Made by a program: the position numbers and the translations under genes. From Cryptomeria japonica (taxonomy: Eukaryota; Streptophyta; Pinopsida; Cupressales; Cupressaceae), in assembly GCF_030272615.1 (NCBI RefSeq), contig NC_081412.1:138760747-138824746 (forward strand): 64,000 nucleotides of DNA, given 5' to 3'. The notes below the pieces were generated by a model. It saw only the letters and a list, made by a program, of their open reading frames with translations, was not told the DNA's origin and made no database searches. Shown piece after piece: positions 11,071 through 22,855 of this stretch (positions within the stretch are counted from its first letter, which is position 1; each line of letters starts with the position of its first letter).

Positions 11071-12267
11071 CCTTCCGCGAAGTAGCGAAAAGGTGGCGGG
11101 CCCGAGTAAAATGGTTACAAGGAAGGCTAACGGATGATCATCTCTCAGAAGATCTAATGGACCACATTGTTTCACAGTCTAGAGATGCACGAGAATTACC
11201 TTTCACGAAGTGGTGAAAGGAGTGGTGGACCCGAGTAAGTGGATTAAAGAATGAATCTAAAGATTGAGCATCTTGATCAAGATCTAACGGTGCACATTAA
11301 TTTGTGAAGTAAAGTTGCTAATGAATTATCTTATGCAAAATGGAGAAAGGGTAGTGGGCCCGACGGAAGGTTTGTTTGAAAGGTAAAAGAGGTGCATCTT
11401 GAGGTAGATCCAACTGTCCACGTTATTTTGCTGGGCGAAATAGTACGCAGTTTATCCTTCACGAAGCAACGAAAGGAGGATGGGTCTGACAGATAGGCAG
11501 TTCATGGTTTTAAAGACCAATCAACTTGGAATTTATTGGATGACCCGCATTGATTCATAGCCAGAAGCAACATGAGATTTACCTTTCGTGAAATGGAAAA
11601 ATGAGCTGGCGGTTACATGGCTCATGATGTGGAAATATAGGTGGACGCCTGGCTAAGGTAAAAGGTGATCTACTGGATGGACACATGGCTCTATAGGATT
11701 GGGAAGGGACCACTTTGATTGAGTAGCAATGGTGATAATATTCCTGGTTAAAGTAAAGCAACTGGCAGTTAAGATGTAGAGCCCAATAGAGTTATCGGGC
11801 AATTGGGTGATTGACACGTAAGAGTTATCCGCCTAATCAATAAGGAAAGTGGAATCCATGTGGAGGGCCCACTCTAAAGGTTAAGGGATGATAAAAGGGG
11901 TGCATCTCGAAGGTCATCCGATGATCAGTGCTATTTTGCAGCCCAAAGATGTAGGGTTGTTAGCCTTTGCAAAACAATGAAAACCTCTAGTGGTGATAGT
12001 TGTGTGCGGTTAGTGAAATAAGTTGGCGGATAACATAAGAAGTAAATATCGAGTGGATGGTAGAAGATCCGATAGACAACATTGTTTCACATGATTAAAA
12101 TGTGCGAGTTTTACCTTTCATGAAGCAGCAAAAGGGAGGTAGGGCCCATTTTTAAGCAGAATGACCGGGTAAGGTAAAGGACGTGTAGGTCTTACAAGAT
12201 CTGATGAATGTCATTGTTTTGCAATAAAAAGGTGCAAGGATTTTAACCTCTGCGAAACAACGAAAGG
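11071..12267 (+). repeat. Array of ~128-bp repeats with palindromic cores in T 5' LTR
   Basis: Cores of the form CCTTTCRCGAA-spacer-GCGAAAGG recur at about 11071, 11199, 11328, 11456, 11582, 11963, 12114 and 12246. Most steps are 126-132 bp; the large step is about three units. Each core can fold into a hairpin. The same array sits at 24631-25826 in the second LTR. Confidence 0.8.
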
Positions 12268-12540
12268 TGAAACACTTAGAAAATTAATGATCTGTTGGAA
12301 CCATTTTTCGAATTCAATTGCGAATTCAATTATGAGTTGATTGCTAAAGCATGCAGTTTTAATGTCTCAATTCAATGTTTGAAGAGTTTTGCAGAGGAGC
12401 TGGTGCATAGAGCGAATTTATTTAGGCAAGTAGTAAGTTTTTGCGTATTGCTTGTTAGTTACAGTCTGAATTGGTATCACTGTAGGCTTGTTTTCTCAGA
12501 AGTTTGTCCAAATTTTAATTGATATAACTACAATCTTGGG

Positions 12541-15500
12541 ATGGCACCGAGAAGGGATTTCACAGGGAAAGTGAATTATCAGGATAGAGCGATATGTGAT
12601 GATTTCTTGGAACAATTAACCATGTCTACAAATGTAGATGCTAAGATTAAGGAATTAGTGCCCAAGGCCCCCCGTTTGAGAATTGGGGATGGGTTGTATG
12701 ACAAAGGGAACTGGTTGAGGGATTCATAGATAGGGATATCTCGGCTGGGACTTTTCAAGGTGGGTTTTGGTCAAAGACATTCCTCTACGTTGATGAACAA
12801 CATATGGGAATTAGATGTGGGAAAGCTTGTAGTCCTTGGGGTTTTCATGGATGTAGATTTTAATAACCTAGATTGCAAGTAATTATGATCCTATTGCTAA
12901 ATGTGTGAGAAATGTGAATAGGGGAGCCTTAATTGAGATCAATGATGACGAGTTTAGGAAAGTGTTTAAGCTTAGTGTGGTGTCTAATTATTTAGAGCCC
13001 ATAAATTTTGATACACTGGCCTAGGTTTACAATGTACAGGAAGATCACCTTAGGAGTGGCTCTTTGAAGGAATTTTTGGTCAAAATAGAACTATTGTGGG
13101 CCCTAATACCATGGAAAATGTCTCTCTAAATTTGTTTACTTTGAGAGCTAAAGGGATGTATTGGTCACTTTGTCAAATTTTTGGGGAAGATGTTGAAACC
13201 ACCATGCCAACTCACTACATGCTAATGCTAGTACAAATTCTGAACCCCTCTCTAGCAGTAACTTTCGATTATGCACCTTATCTTATTGATGTGATCCACG
13301 CAGGGCTAATAGGGATTAAAAATGGTAAGGTAGACATACCTTTTGGGTGGTACTCTCTTCTCATGCATATGTTTTTGTTTAAAGGTGCTGATTATTTTGC
13401 CAATGAAATGGACCTGGTTAAGGAAAAGGATGCTGAAGAGATGCCTGTGCAATTGTGGAGCACAATTTTGTCTTGGGATAGAGAGGATGCCAACTACTTG
13501 AAGTTTGACAGATGCTTTGCATTTAGACTTAGGATTCTCTTGTGCCAACAAAACCCTAGGATCCCTAAGGCTCTCTTCGAATTCCTTAGGCCTAAAGAAT
13601 TTGATGAAGGTATAAAGATTGTTCATAATTGGGGAGACATATATTTATACCTTGTCTATCATATATTTAGAGTTTATGGTTTCATAGGTAATCCATACTT
13701 ACTCCCCTATCAAGTCCCATTGAAGATAGGATTTGCAGAGACCCTGAGGCAAATAGGAGGTGTTCAAGAGGCAGAATTATTGAATGGGGGAAAAGGGACA
13801 ATTTTCCTAGCTGTCAACATGGCTCATCAATTTGTAATCACCAAGGGTGGTTGGAAACACTTTGATGATTTCTTTCAACCATATAAGTTGTCTACTGCAG
13901 TATCAAGGTTTGTTGACCCCGAAGATTTCTTCAATGGCATATTTAGAAAAAGAGTAGTATGTAAAGGTAGACCACATCAATTCCATTTTCTTGAGGATTT
14001 GATTAGAAATGAATTCAATTTAGATGAGCAAGAATTGAGAAAAGAAATATGGGTAGCCTACAAGAAAGCTCTTGATTTTATTCACCAATTTGATAGTGGT
14101 TATGACCCTTTGTCTAGTTTTAATCCTTTTGAGGAAAAGGTTAAATTGTTAATTCTTTATTTTGAAGACCTAAACCAAACTCTGAAGAAAAAAAGGGAAG
14201 CTATAATAAGGAATAATCCTGAAAAGGATAAATTGGTGTTATCCAAGGCTGCCTTTGGTAAAGCCATCCCTCTAGGTGATTATGTGATGCATAAGAAGGC
14301 AAGATACAATGTGTTGGTGCCAGTAATAGGTGAGCCCTCTACTTCAAGAGGGAAGAGAGAAATAGAAGATGTCATTGACATCCAAGACTCCCCTAAGAGG
14401 CAAAGGGTGGGGAAAGAAGCGCAAACAGGTGAACCTTTGTATTCTCCATCCCAATCCCCTATCCATGTGGGAGATGAACAGGCAATGACAGAGCAATTGT
14501 TGCAGTTAGGAAGTCTCAGGGAGATTTCCTACACATATGAGGAAACACAAGAGGGAATGCCTGAAGAGCCACCTAGTGCCGAGATGAACTTAACTATAGA
14601 TTAGTTCAAAGGCAAAGTGATAGACCCTGCTATCAAACAAGCTAGTGAGGAGTTCCTGGCTAATAGTAATTTTATCACAACAAGGTCCTTTATGCAATTT
14701 GTTTGGAAACAAAATATTGAGCAATTTAAGGCAAGGTACAAGAAGAAAAAGAGTGAGCAGCCTCACAAAGATGCAACTACAGTAGAAGAGGAGGTGAAGC
14801 AAGAAATATGGAAGAATTCAAAGCCATTACTCCTGAAAAGGGAAGAGAAATGGCATCAAAGGGTGGTGTTTTAATCCTCCATGAATGGGATATAGCAGAT
14901 GCCTTAGTACTTAAAGCAGTCAGAAAAGAAACCAAGCCTATGGAAGGAGTGACATTTAGCAAGGATAATGCTACTTTGGTCATGTGGTCCTAAAAGAGGG
15001 ATGAAAATAGAAGAAGGAAGGACACCTCAGAGTCTAATTTCCTTGGAGGGATGATTGTTAAAAGAGTGCAGGACAGAGGGGTGGTGGAAGCTGCCAACAT
15101 AGTTCTAGAAAATGCAAAATTTAGTGTGGCAAGTGGTGAGAAAGAAGATAAGGAGAGAACTGATCTCCAAGTAAAACTAGAGACAATTCTAAAGGCTTAT
15201 AATGAAGCCAAAGGGAAGGTAGCCAACAGGGATAGCATCATTGCTAAATTACAGAGTCAACTGGTTGGACATTATTAGAAAGGTGAATCCTCTACTCTAA
15301 TGATTGCATCTTCTCCAGCAAGACCCCCACCCACCAGTCCCATCATTGAATTTCCCCCTTCTCCTATATCTTCTGGTTTTCAACTAGTTGAGACCATTCA
15401 ACATGAACTGGAAAAGTTAAAATAGGCTCAAGCCCTGTTTGCAAATAAATATGTAGAAAAGGTAAAGGCCACAATTTTGAGTTTTGCTGATACAGTTGGA

Positions 15501-16100
15501 GCCCCCATTGTGCACACTAACATGAAAATAATTTTGGATATTTTGAGTGAGTTGAATGAAGACAAGGCTACTCTAAAGGCAATTTTGAATAAGTGGATGT
15601 CTAGAGAAGTGGATCTAGAACTTATGTGTGCATCCTATGATGAGGAAGGATCTGATGCCATTATTAAATCCTCATGTGAGTTAGCAAAAAGCATGACCAA
15701 GCTAGCAGAAGGAAGAGCTGGTGTAGAGAGAAAATCCAACTTGTACAAGAAGGAATATACTGAGCATAAGTTTGAACTGTTTCCTGGGGGTTTTGTTAGT
15801 CTAAATTAGTTGAAGGACAAACAAGTATGGCTTGATGAGTTAGGAGCTAACTTGTCTCTAAGAGTGAATGAAATCATCAATATAGATGACACATCCTTGT
15901 TTGTTAAGATAACTGAAGAAATAGAGAAGATAAAGTCACATTACGGTTTTTTGGAATCAGAGGTTAAGAAAGTGAGAAACTCTTGGAAAAGGTTAGTTAA
16001 GTTGAAAGAAAAAATTGTTACCTTCTCATGGCCTGCTGATGATGTGTTCCAAGAGTGGACAAGAAAGTATGCAGTGCAAGAAGAGGAAGTCCCAGAATAG
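12541..16100 (+). pseudogene. T ORF1: long protein gene inside the 5' LTR (broken)
   Basis: Starts at the ATG of MAPRRDF. It reads mostly in one frame to about 14800, loses one base, and continues in another to 16100, roughly 1,180 codons in all. The longest open piece is 13096-14604 (502 codons). The N-terminal half looks globular (MPTHYML, DYAPYL, PFGWYSLLM, VPLKIGFAETLRQ, ITKGGWKHFDDFFQPY). A basic Ser/Pro linker follows (SPKRQRVGKE), then Lys/Glu-rich probable coiled coil to the end. No enzyme motif is seen. Two stops, after NFDTLA (13021-13023) and after NLTID (14602-14604), are shared with the copy in the second LTR. It lies upstream of the PBS, so it is LTR-borne. Ogre elements are known to carry an extra ORF upstream of gag; relationship to it is not tested. 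Confidence 0.75.
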
Positions 16101-16234
16101 TTAGAAGATGCTGTAGCGTAATAACCAACTAAAAGGCTACTAGGATTGAAAGTGATTTGTAACTTCTTTTGAAAAGTTGTGATTGTAACAAACTATTCTT
16201 AGGAATGTCTAAAGCTTGTATGCATCCATATTGT

Positions 16235-16241
16235 TATAAAT
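16235..16241 (+). promoter_or_regulatory. Possible TATA box of T 5' LTR
   Basis: TATAAAT about 830 bp before the LTR end and after ORF1. If used, ORF1 would lie in U3 and R/U5 would be about 800 bp. It lies in the stretch deleted from the second LTR. Motif evidence only. Confidence 0.3.
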
Positions 16242-17074
16242 GGATACTAGGACTTAAGAATAAGGGATCACAAGAATTTGTAAAGGAACCTTATTGAAAT
16301 ATATCTAGGTTTTTTCTAGTTCTCTCAGAGATTACCTTGAATTATGCAAAATTTTCAAGAATGAATATGAATATACAGATCAAAGTTTCAGGCCTAAATC
16401 TTCTTTGTCTTCTGGTGTGCATTCATTAGTTTGCTAGTTTCATTTGGATAGTCTAGGGTTATTTGAATGAGCATGGATTGTAAGGAAATCTTATAGATAT
16501 ATTTCTAGCTTTTCTCTTCAGGAGAGGGATTAAATATGCATGAAATATTTCTGCTAGTAGATCAATTATTTGCTGCTTTGAATCTGATGAACTGTTTCAG
16601 TTGAAAGGCAAAGAACCTATGTATATGTTAGGCATGTATGGGGATCATAAAAGCCAAAGTGATGAAATGTATGAGAATATTCAGTTTTGAAAACTCTTGC
16701 TTGATTTTGGTGACTCTGTAGCCTGGATAAGGCACTAATATCAGTTATGGAATCCTTTCTATCTTTCTTGAGGATCAATACTGAAAATGAGCATAAGTTT
16801 TTCTTTTAATGTTTCAGTTTTATAGAGGTTATTAAATCCATAGGTTTTTAGCATTGGTTTGATGTGGATCTCAATTTAAAAGTGTGAAAGTATTCACAAA
16901 AGGTATACCCACCTGAGCTTTGGATAAGTTCAAAGTGTAGAAGGTTTTGTTGGAACCTTGTTATATGTTATTCTGGAATTATATTTTCTTGGTGCCCTCT
17001 TTATATGCAAACAAAGTTATCAAATATTCTTATAGGGAGGAAAAGAGAGAATCAAAATTTGAGAACATCAAAAG

Positions 17075-17092
17075 TGGCGACTCTGTTGGGGA
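17075..17092 (+). other. Primer-binding site of T (tRNA-Arg type)
   Basis: TGGCGACTCTGTTGGGGA lies four bases after the LTR. It closely matches the complement of the 3' end of a plant arginine tRNA (ending CCCCAGTGGAGTCGCCA as I recall it), the primer type reported for Ogre-like elements. Confidence 0.75.
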
Positions 17093-17357
17093 GAGTCATA
17101 GTGTGTATCTATGTTACAGATTGGTGCTTGTATTAGCTTGGAAGTTTGTTTGAATCTCTGTGTGTTTGTGGTAGATTGTGTTGTCTTTCATTTGTGTCAT
17201 CTCTCTCTTTCTAAAAATCTTCCTGTTATCTGAATCTCTACAAGTGATTTATCAAAACTTGTTTTCTTATTTTCCCATATTTTTTGTGGGTGGTGACTTT
17301 GACGAGTATAACCAGTGCTATTGAATAAGTATAAATCTTTTGAGAGAAACAAGTATA

Positions 17358-19706
17358 ATGCAGAGAGGAAGAAACACCAGGTCCTTCATGAGGAAACATC
17401 CTCAAGAGACATTGAAAGAAGGATTACCTGAACAGGCACAGAGAGGCCAAAAAAGATCAATTGCACATGAGCCATCTAGTGCTTCCTTGTTACAAAAGAG
17501 CATTCATATGGGTAAGTCATCTGATAGACCCATATATGCAAATTCAAATTATTCTTCCCATGAATCTGAGTAGGACATTTTGGGTTTTCATTCTGGTTTG
17601 TTTGGTAATAATGAGGATGTCCCAGTTTTGAATTAAAAGATTTCTCATACTAGTATCTCTGGGAAGGATAGGAATAGCTCTAATATGAAGATGGATTCTA
17701 TATCAAGAAATATAGATGGGAATATTAGTTTAATTGATATCGACCAAGTCAATGTTCCCTAATGAAGATAAGGTGTCCCAAGAAATTGAGGCTCTCAACA
17801 AAAGAGTTCAGCATTTGATCTCCCTAAAGACACAAAAGGAAGAAAATAAGGTAAAAGAAGTGAAAGCTAAATTGATTGAGGATAAAGACCAGTCATCAGA
17901 GAAAATTTAGTTGCCAAAATTAACCCTACATACAAATTTGTTGTGCAACCAAGTAGGGAGGTCCTTAGTGACCCGCAACCTGTTAGGAATGTTGTTGACA
18001 AAGGAAAATAGAAATGTATGGAAGATGGGTCTTGGTCTAAGACTATAGTAGAAGTTTCTCACATGTTGTCTGCACATGAGAAAGAAATAGAAAGAATGAA
18101 AAAAGAAAAAGAAGACCTGCAAAGGGAATTGGAGAAAGCTGAATTAGAAGCAACCAATCAAGAGGTTAAATGGAAAATTAATTATCTAAAAGCTCCTCCT
18201 ATAATTTTTCCTTCAACAGACTTAAGTAAACCTTTACCTTAGCCTACTTCACTCCCTCCAGTAAAGATTCAGTCTACCTTACCTATGAGCACTCCTCTAG
18301 CTAATCAAGTTCCTATTACCAATCATGGTAGCCAAATCCCTCTGACTGATTGTTCCAATGTGAGAATGAATATGGGTAATAACTCTAATGCTAATCGGTT
18401 CCAGAGAAGACCCATTAACTTGGAATTATATAGACAGCTCTTTTTTGATGGAATCCCAGGGTATCCTAACCATGTTCCTACTGAATTAAGAGATAGGCTT
18501 CATAAATTTGCTCGTAATAATACAATCAGTGCATAAGAGCATCTAAAATCATTTGGTGACCTGATTACTGATTATGAAATTGTAGATGAAGATGTCATCA
18601 TGAAACTATTTGTACAATCCTTAGTAGATGATGCAAGGGATTTGTATAGAGGTCTGCCTATGAATAGCGTTGGTTCTTGGGAGGATTTTAAGAATTGCTT
18701 CCAGGAACAATATGGTGATAAAACAAATGTGAGCTTCATGCTCATTGAGTTCAATAATATTAGGAAGTCCGACAATGAAATTGTCATAGATTTCAATGCT
18801 AGATTTCAGAAAGCAATGCGTAGGCTTTATCAAGTGATGAGATTAGATGATAATATGTGTCTGAACACTTATTATAATGCTTTTGATTCTAAAATGGCAT
18901 ATATTCCGAGGGATAAGAACCCACATAATCTAAGGGATTCTTTTAGGATTACCATTAATGTAGAAAGTAATAGGAAAGCATCCGGAAAAGTAGGAAGGGG
19001 AACTGATGGAAGGTTGTGGCAAGAATCAAAACAATAGCTAAATAAAGTTGCCAAGGATGATGACAAAATAGAGAAGTTGATGATTGCCATGAAAGATCTT
19101 ACTGCTAAGGTAAGTAAAAATGATAAGCCTCAATACAATTGGCAAGATAGGCCTCCTAGATTACATGACATTCCTTACAACACTACTTGGAAGGATGGCA
19201 AACCTCAAAATGATAAGCCAAAAAACACTCAGAGCCAAGATACCCCAAATCCCTTGAAAGGAGGAAATGTTCATAATATGGAAAATACTCCCTGGTGCAT
19301 GGCCTATGATGGACCATTTTCTCCTCATCAATGTGTTGTAGCTCAAGCCCTTGAAGAATATATGAGAAAAGAAGGTGAGAGTGATATTAACATGTTTGAA
19401 ACTGTTATTGACAGTGATGATGAGTCTTCACAAAGTGAGTCTATTGAGTGTGATGTGGTGAATAATAATAAATGTTACCAAGGGCAACTGGCATTCTATT
19501 GGCATCCTAATTTAACTATGGTAACCATTGAAGATGAAGAGGTTAATCTCAGAAGACCCAATGATGAAGAGGTAAGAAATCTTACTAAAGCTGCCATAGT
19601 GAAAGCCAAGCATAACTACAACTTGAGAAGTAGTAAAAAGGATGGAGATCAGGGTGAACCTGGCTCAATGTTCATAAAAAAGATCTCAAAAGAAGACCAC
19701 AAGTAG
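17358..19706 (+). pseudogene. T gag (broken)
   Basis: Begins at ATG 17358 (MQRGRNTRSF). An earlier TTG at 17340 is not a likely start, and the second gag copy has the matching ATG at 29807. Residues up to about 380 are charged with a Lys/Glu coiled coil (18018-18242), then a Pro/Gln linker. The retrotransposon Gag core lies at about 18420-18990 (LFFDGIPGY, WEDFKNCFQEQYGD, FNARFQKAMRRL). The tail is acidic with no clear zinc knuckle. Stops occur near 17572, 17635, 18240, 18535 and 19036. Relative to the copy at 29807 it lacks about 18 bp near 17755 and about 66 bp near 17885. Confidence 0.75.
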
Positions 19707-19713
19707 TGATGCC

Positions 19714-20510
19714 ATGCCTCAAGATGGTCAGGCAAAGAATGACCAATCTAAAGATGTAGCCAAGAGTGTGGATCATAATACTACTAGTGACTTACAAGGG
19801 ACAACTACAGTAAAGAAGGCAAGTCATCCTAAAGTAGAGAAAGCCAAAATTAATACTGAGTTAATTAGCAGTCTCCCTTTTGATATGACTCAGGCTCTGA
19901 CACAAATGAAGGTTACAGTTCCATTGGTAGAATTATTGAAAATAAAGGACAGAGAGAAGCTGCTTTGTCTTTATTTTCTAAGATATCTGATAATAGTGTA
20001 GCTTTGCCTACAACTACCATGAAAGATGAAAAGGATCATAAGTTGCAAACTCCAGAAGTATATGTGGGAACAACCATTACTCAAGAACCTTCACAGGTGG
20101 ATCCTTTCTATGTAACTTTATTAGTGAATAATAGATTGATTAAGAATTGCATGATAGACTCTAGTGCTGCTGCAAATGTGATGTTGTATGGTGTCATGAA
20201 AGAATTGGGATTGTCAGTAAGTACTGTGTATGGAAAGTGTTATGCTATGGATAACAAAGAAGTACCTATAATAGGTGCAATGAAAGATTTGGAGGTAAAA
20301 ATAGTAGCATTACCTGAAGAACATATAAGATGGATGTCATAGTAACTGATACAAAACCTCATTATGGCATGCTACTATCCAGACAGTGGGCTGCAATAGT
20401 AGGTGGAAATGTTCAGGTAGATCTGTCATATGCTACAATCCCAATCAATGGAAGCCAGGTTAAATTGTATAGAGAACCACGTGCCCCTAGGGTAATTGAG
20501 AAAATAGACC
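19714..20510 (+). pseudogene. T protease region
   Basis: A linker (19714-19960) is followed by an aspartic-protease-like fold. The strand FYVTLLVNNRLIKNCMIDS has Asp in an altered active motif (DSSAA where D[ST]GA is usual). Then come VMLYGVMKELGLS and the later GMLLSRQW segment typical of plant Ty3/gypsy proteases. The frame changes at about 19970 and again at about 20335. The altered active motif and the shifts make it inactive as it stands. Confidence 0.7.
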
Positions 20511-20559
20511 CTAGTATGTTAAACTGCATGATTGATGTAGATCTTGATAATTTTAGAAT

Positions 20560-21000
20560 GCAATCAATTTTACCTCAGTTAAAAAATACTGATTCTATTG
20601 TGATTGAATTAGAATCTCAACAACAAGGTTTGTGGCTAATGTACTTTGATGGAGCTTATTCTAAAGAAGGATCTGGAACAGGAGTTTTTTTTGTGTCCCC
20701 ATCAGGTATAACTTTCAAATACTCTTTTTTGGTAGCCTTCCAGTGTACAAATAACACTACTGAATATGAAGCCTTGTTATTGGGGCTTGAAATTGCTAAA
20801 AGGCATGGAATTCAATTGTTAAGAGTGTTTGGGGATTCAGAGTTGGTTGTTTCTCAGGTAAGGTCTAAGTATGCATCAAAGAATGATCATCTGAAAAGGT
20901 ATAAAAATGTTGTTTGGGATGTGATTGAACATTTTGGTGCTTTCTCTATTAACTAGATAGAAAGATCAAAGAACATCATGGCTGATTTCTTAGCAAATGT
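20560..21000 (+). pseudogene. T extra RNase H domain located before RT
   Basis: An RNase H1-like domain of about 130 residues with all four acidic positions in place: YFDGAY (about 20645), the Glu of TEYEALLLGLEIA (about 20762), VFGDSELVVSQV (about 20835), and the terminal MADFLANVA (about 20985). One stop at 20954 interrupts it. It resembles the additional archaeal-type RNase H known in Tat-branch elements. Here it lies between protease and RT rather than between the RT-linked RNase H and integrase, the place I associate with most described Tat elements. Confidence 0.75.
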
Positions 21001-21175
21001 TGCATTAAAGAATGATGATGTAACACTAACCGGTGTATCCACCATTGAGATAAAATCTAGGCCTGCTATTCCTAATAATGTATATAATTGGCAAGTGTTT
21101 GCGGATGATGAAGACATTCTCAGATTCATATAATGCATTGATGACTATGATGGATAGAAAATTGATTGCAATGCA

Positions 21176-22855
21176 TTGGTAGAAGTGGTGGAAGATAGAA
21201 AAACAGTGCCTGGAAATGACATGGTTCAGTTGGAAACTAATGAAATACCCAAAGGATTAGTAGAATTAGAAGGTATGTTTAGTCACAGTGATAATCATTT
21301 GCATCAGCAGTCAACCACCAAGTTAGATGAATTGGAGGAAGTGGACTTGGGGACAAAATCATCCCCTAAGTTGGTATATATTGGAAAAAACTTGTCTCCT
21401 CACATCAGAGTTAACCTTATTAATTTATTGAAAAAATATAAGCTTGTTTTTGCTTGGTCTTATGAAGACTTGAAGGCGTATAGACAAGATCTGTTTCAAC
21501 ATGAATTCCCTTTGCTTCTAGATGCTAAGCCTTTTCGACAGAAATAGAGACCTATCAACCCCCTTTTGGAAATTAAAATGCAACAAGAGTTAACCAAGTT
21601 GAGGGAAGGGGGGATCATTAAGCCTATAAGGCATTCATAATGGGTGTCTAATTTGGTCCCAGTTAGAAAGAAGAATGGGGACATAAGGCTCTATGTTGAT
21701 TTTAGGAACTTAAATGTTTCTTCTTTAAAAGACAACTATTCTTCTCCTAATATCGAAGCAATGTTGCAGAGAGTAACTAACTGTGACCTATTGTCTATGA
21801 TGGATGGGTTCTCGGGATATAACCAAGTGTTAGTGAAATAATTTGAACAATTCAAGACTTCTTTTACCACCCCTTGGGGAACATATGTATATGTAAGAAT
21901 GCCTTTTGGGTTAAAAAATGTTGGAGCTACTTTCCAGAGAGCAATGGATGTAGCTTTCAAGGAATTCATTAACATTATCATGGTTGTGTACCAAGATGAT
22001 TTAACATGTTTCTCCAAAAGGGTGGATGACAATTGTGGGCACTTGGAAAAGGTTTTCAATAAAGCTATGGAATTTGGTGTCTCTTTAAATCCAAAAAAAT
22101 GTCATTTTGCTGTCACTGAAGGAAAGTTGCTTGGGCATATTATCTCCAAGGAAGGGGTTAGAATAGACCTTGAAATAATTGAGGCTATAAATAATGTACC
22201 TGAGCCAAAGAGTGTCAAAGGTATCCAATCTTTCTTGGGAAAGGTAAATTTTGTTAGAAGGTTCATTGCCAATTTTGCAGAAATAGTTAAGCCTATTGTT
22301 AGATTGCTCAAGAAAGATACAAAGTTTTACTGGGATGAAGAAGCTTCAAAAGCTTTTGGTGAAATTAAAAGGGCTATTCAGGAGGCACCAGTGTTGAAGT
22401 CCCCTGATTACAATAAGCCCTTTTCTCTATTTTCTTTTGCTTCTTATCATACAGTGGCTACAGTTCTTCTACAAAAGGATAATGAAGGATATGAACACCC
22501 TATAGCTTTTTATAGTAAATCTCTACAAGCTACAGGGCTAAAATATGAAATCATGGAGAAACAAGTGTATGCTTTGGTTAAGACTGTAAAAGCATTTAGG
22601 CCATATCTTGTGAATGCACAAGTAATTGCTTATGTCCCACATGCAGCTGTCAAGGACATTTTATCTCAGTCTGAGGTCACTGGTAAAAGGTGCATATGGA
22701 TAACCAAAATTCAAGAGTTTGATCTAGAGATTAAAATTACTAAATTAGTAAGAGGTTTAGGTCTTGCTAAGCTAATGGCTGAATCAAACCTTCTTGATGT
22801 TGAGGTGAATAATGTTGAAATTAAGGATATCCTGGTCACAAGTATTGAGACATAG
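21176..22855 (+). pseudogene. T reverse transcriptase and ordinary RNase H (broken)
   Basis: One frame with stops at about 21545, 21638 and 21839. A linker with KYKLVFAWSYEDL is followed by RT blocks NLVPVRKKNGDIRL, VDFRNLN, SMMDGFSGYNQ, MPFGLKNVGATFQRAMD and the catalytic YQDD (about 21989-22003). Then come LLGHIISKEG and the SFLGKVNFVRRFI connection. The RT-linked RNase H starts at about 22410; its expected TDAS motif reads FASYHT, so the first catalytic Asp is gone. This suggests its nuclease role has passed to the upstream RNase H. Confidence 0.85.

Larger units (their letters stand above)
10697..17070 (+). repeat. 5' LTR of T (6.4 kb, contains an ORF)
   Basis: Starts TGTTATCA, ends AACATCA, directly followed by AAAG and the PBS. 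It aligns throughout with 24256-29517. Contents in order: a short leader, the palindromic repeat array (11071-12267), ORF1 remnants (12541-16100), then about 970 bp of non-coding DNA with a TATAAAT at 16235. This exceptional length is within what is known for Ogre-type LTRs. Confidence 0.85.

Noticed and set aside
17340-17357. TTG at 17340 as the start of T gag
   Set aside because: Non-ATG and only six codons upstream of an ATG conserved in the second copy.
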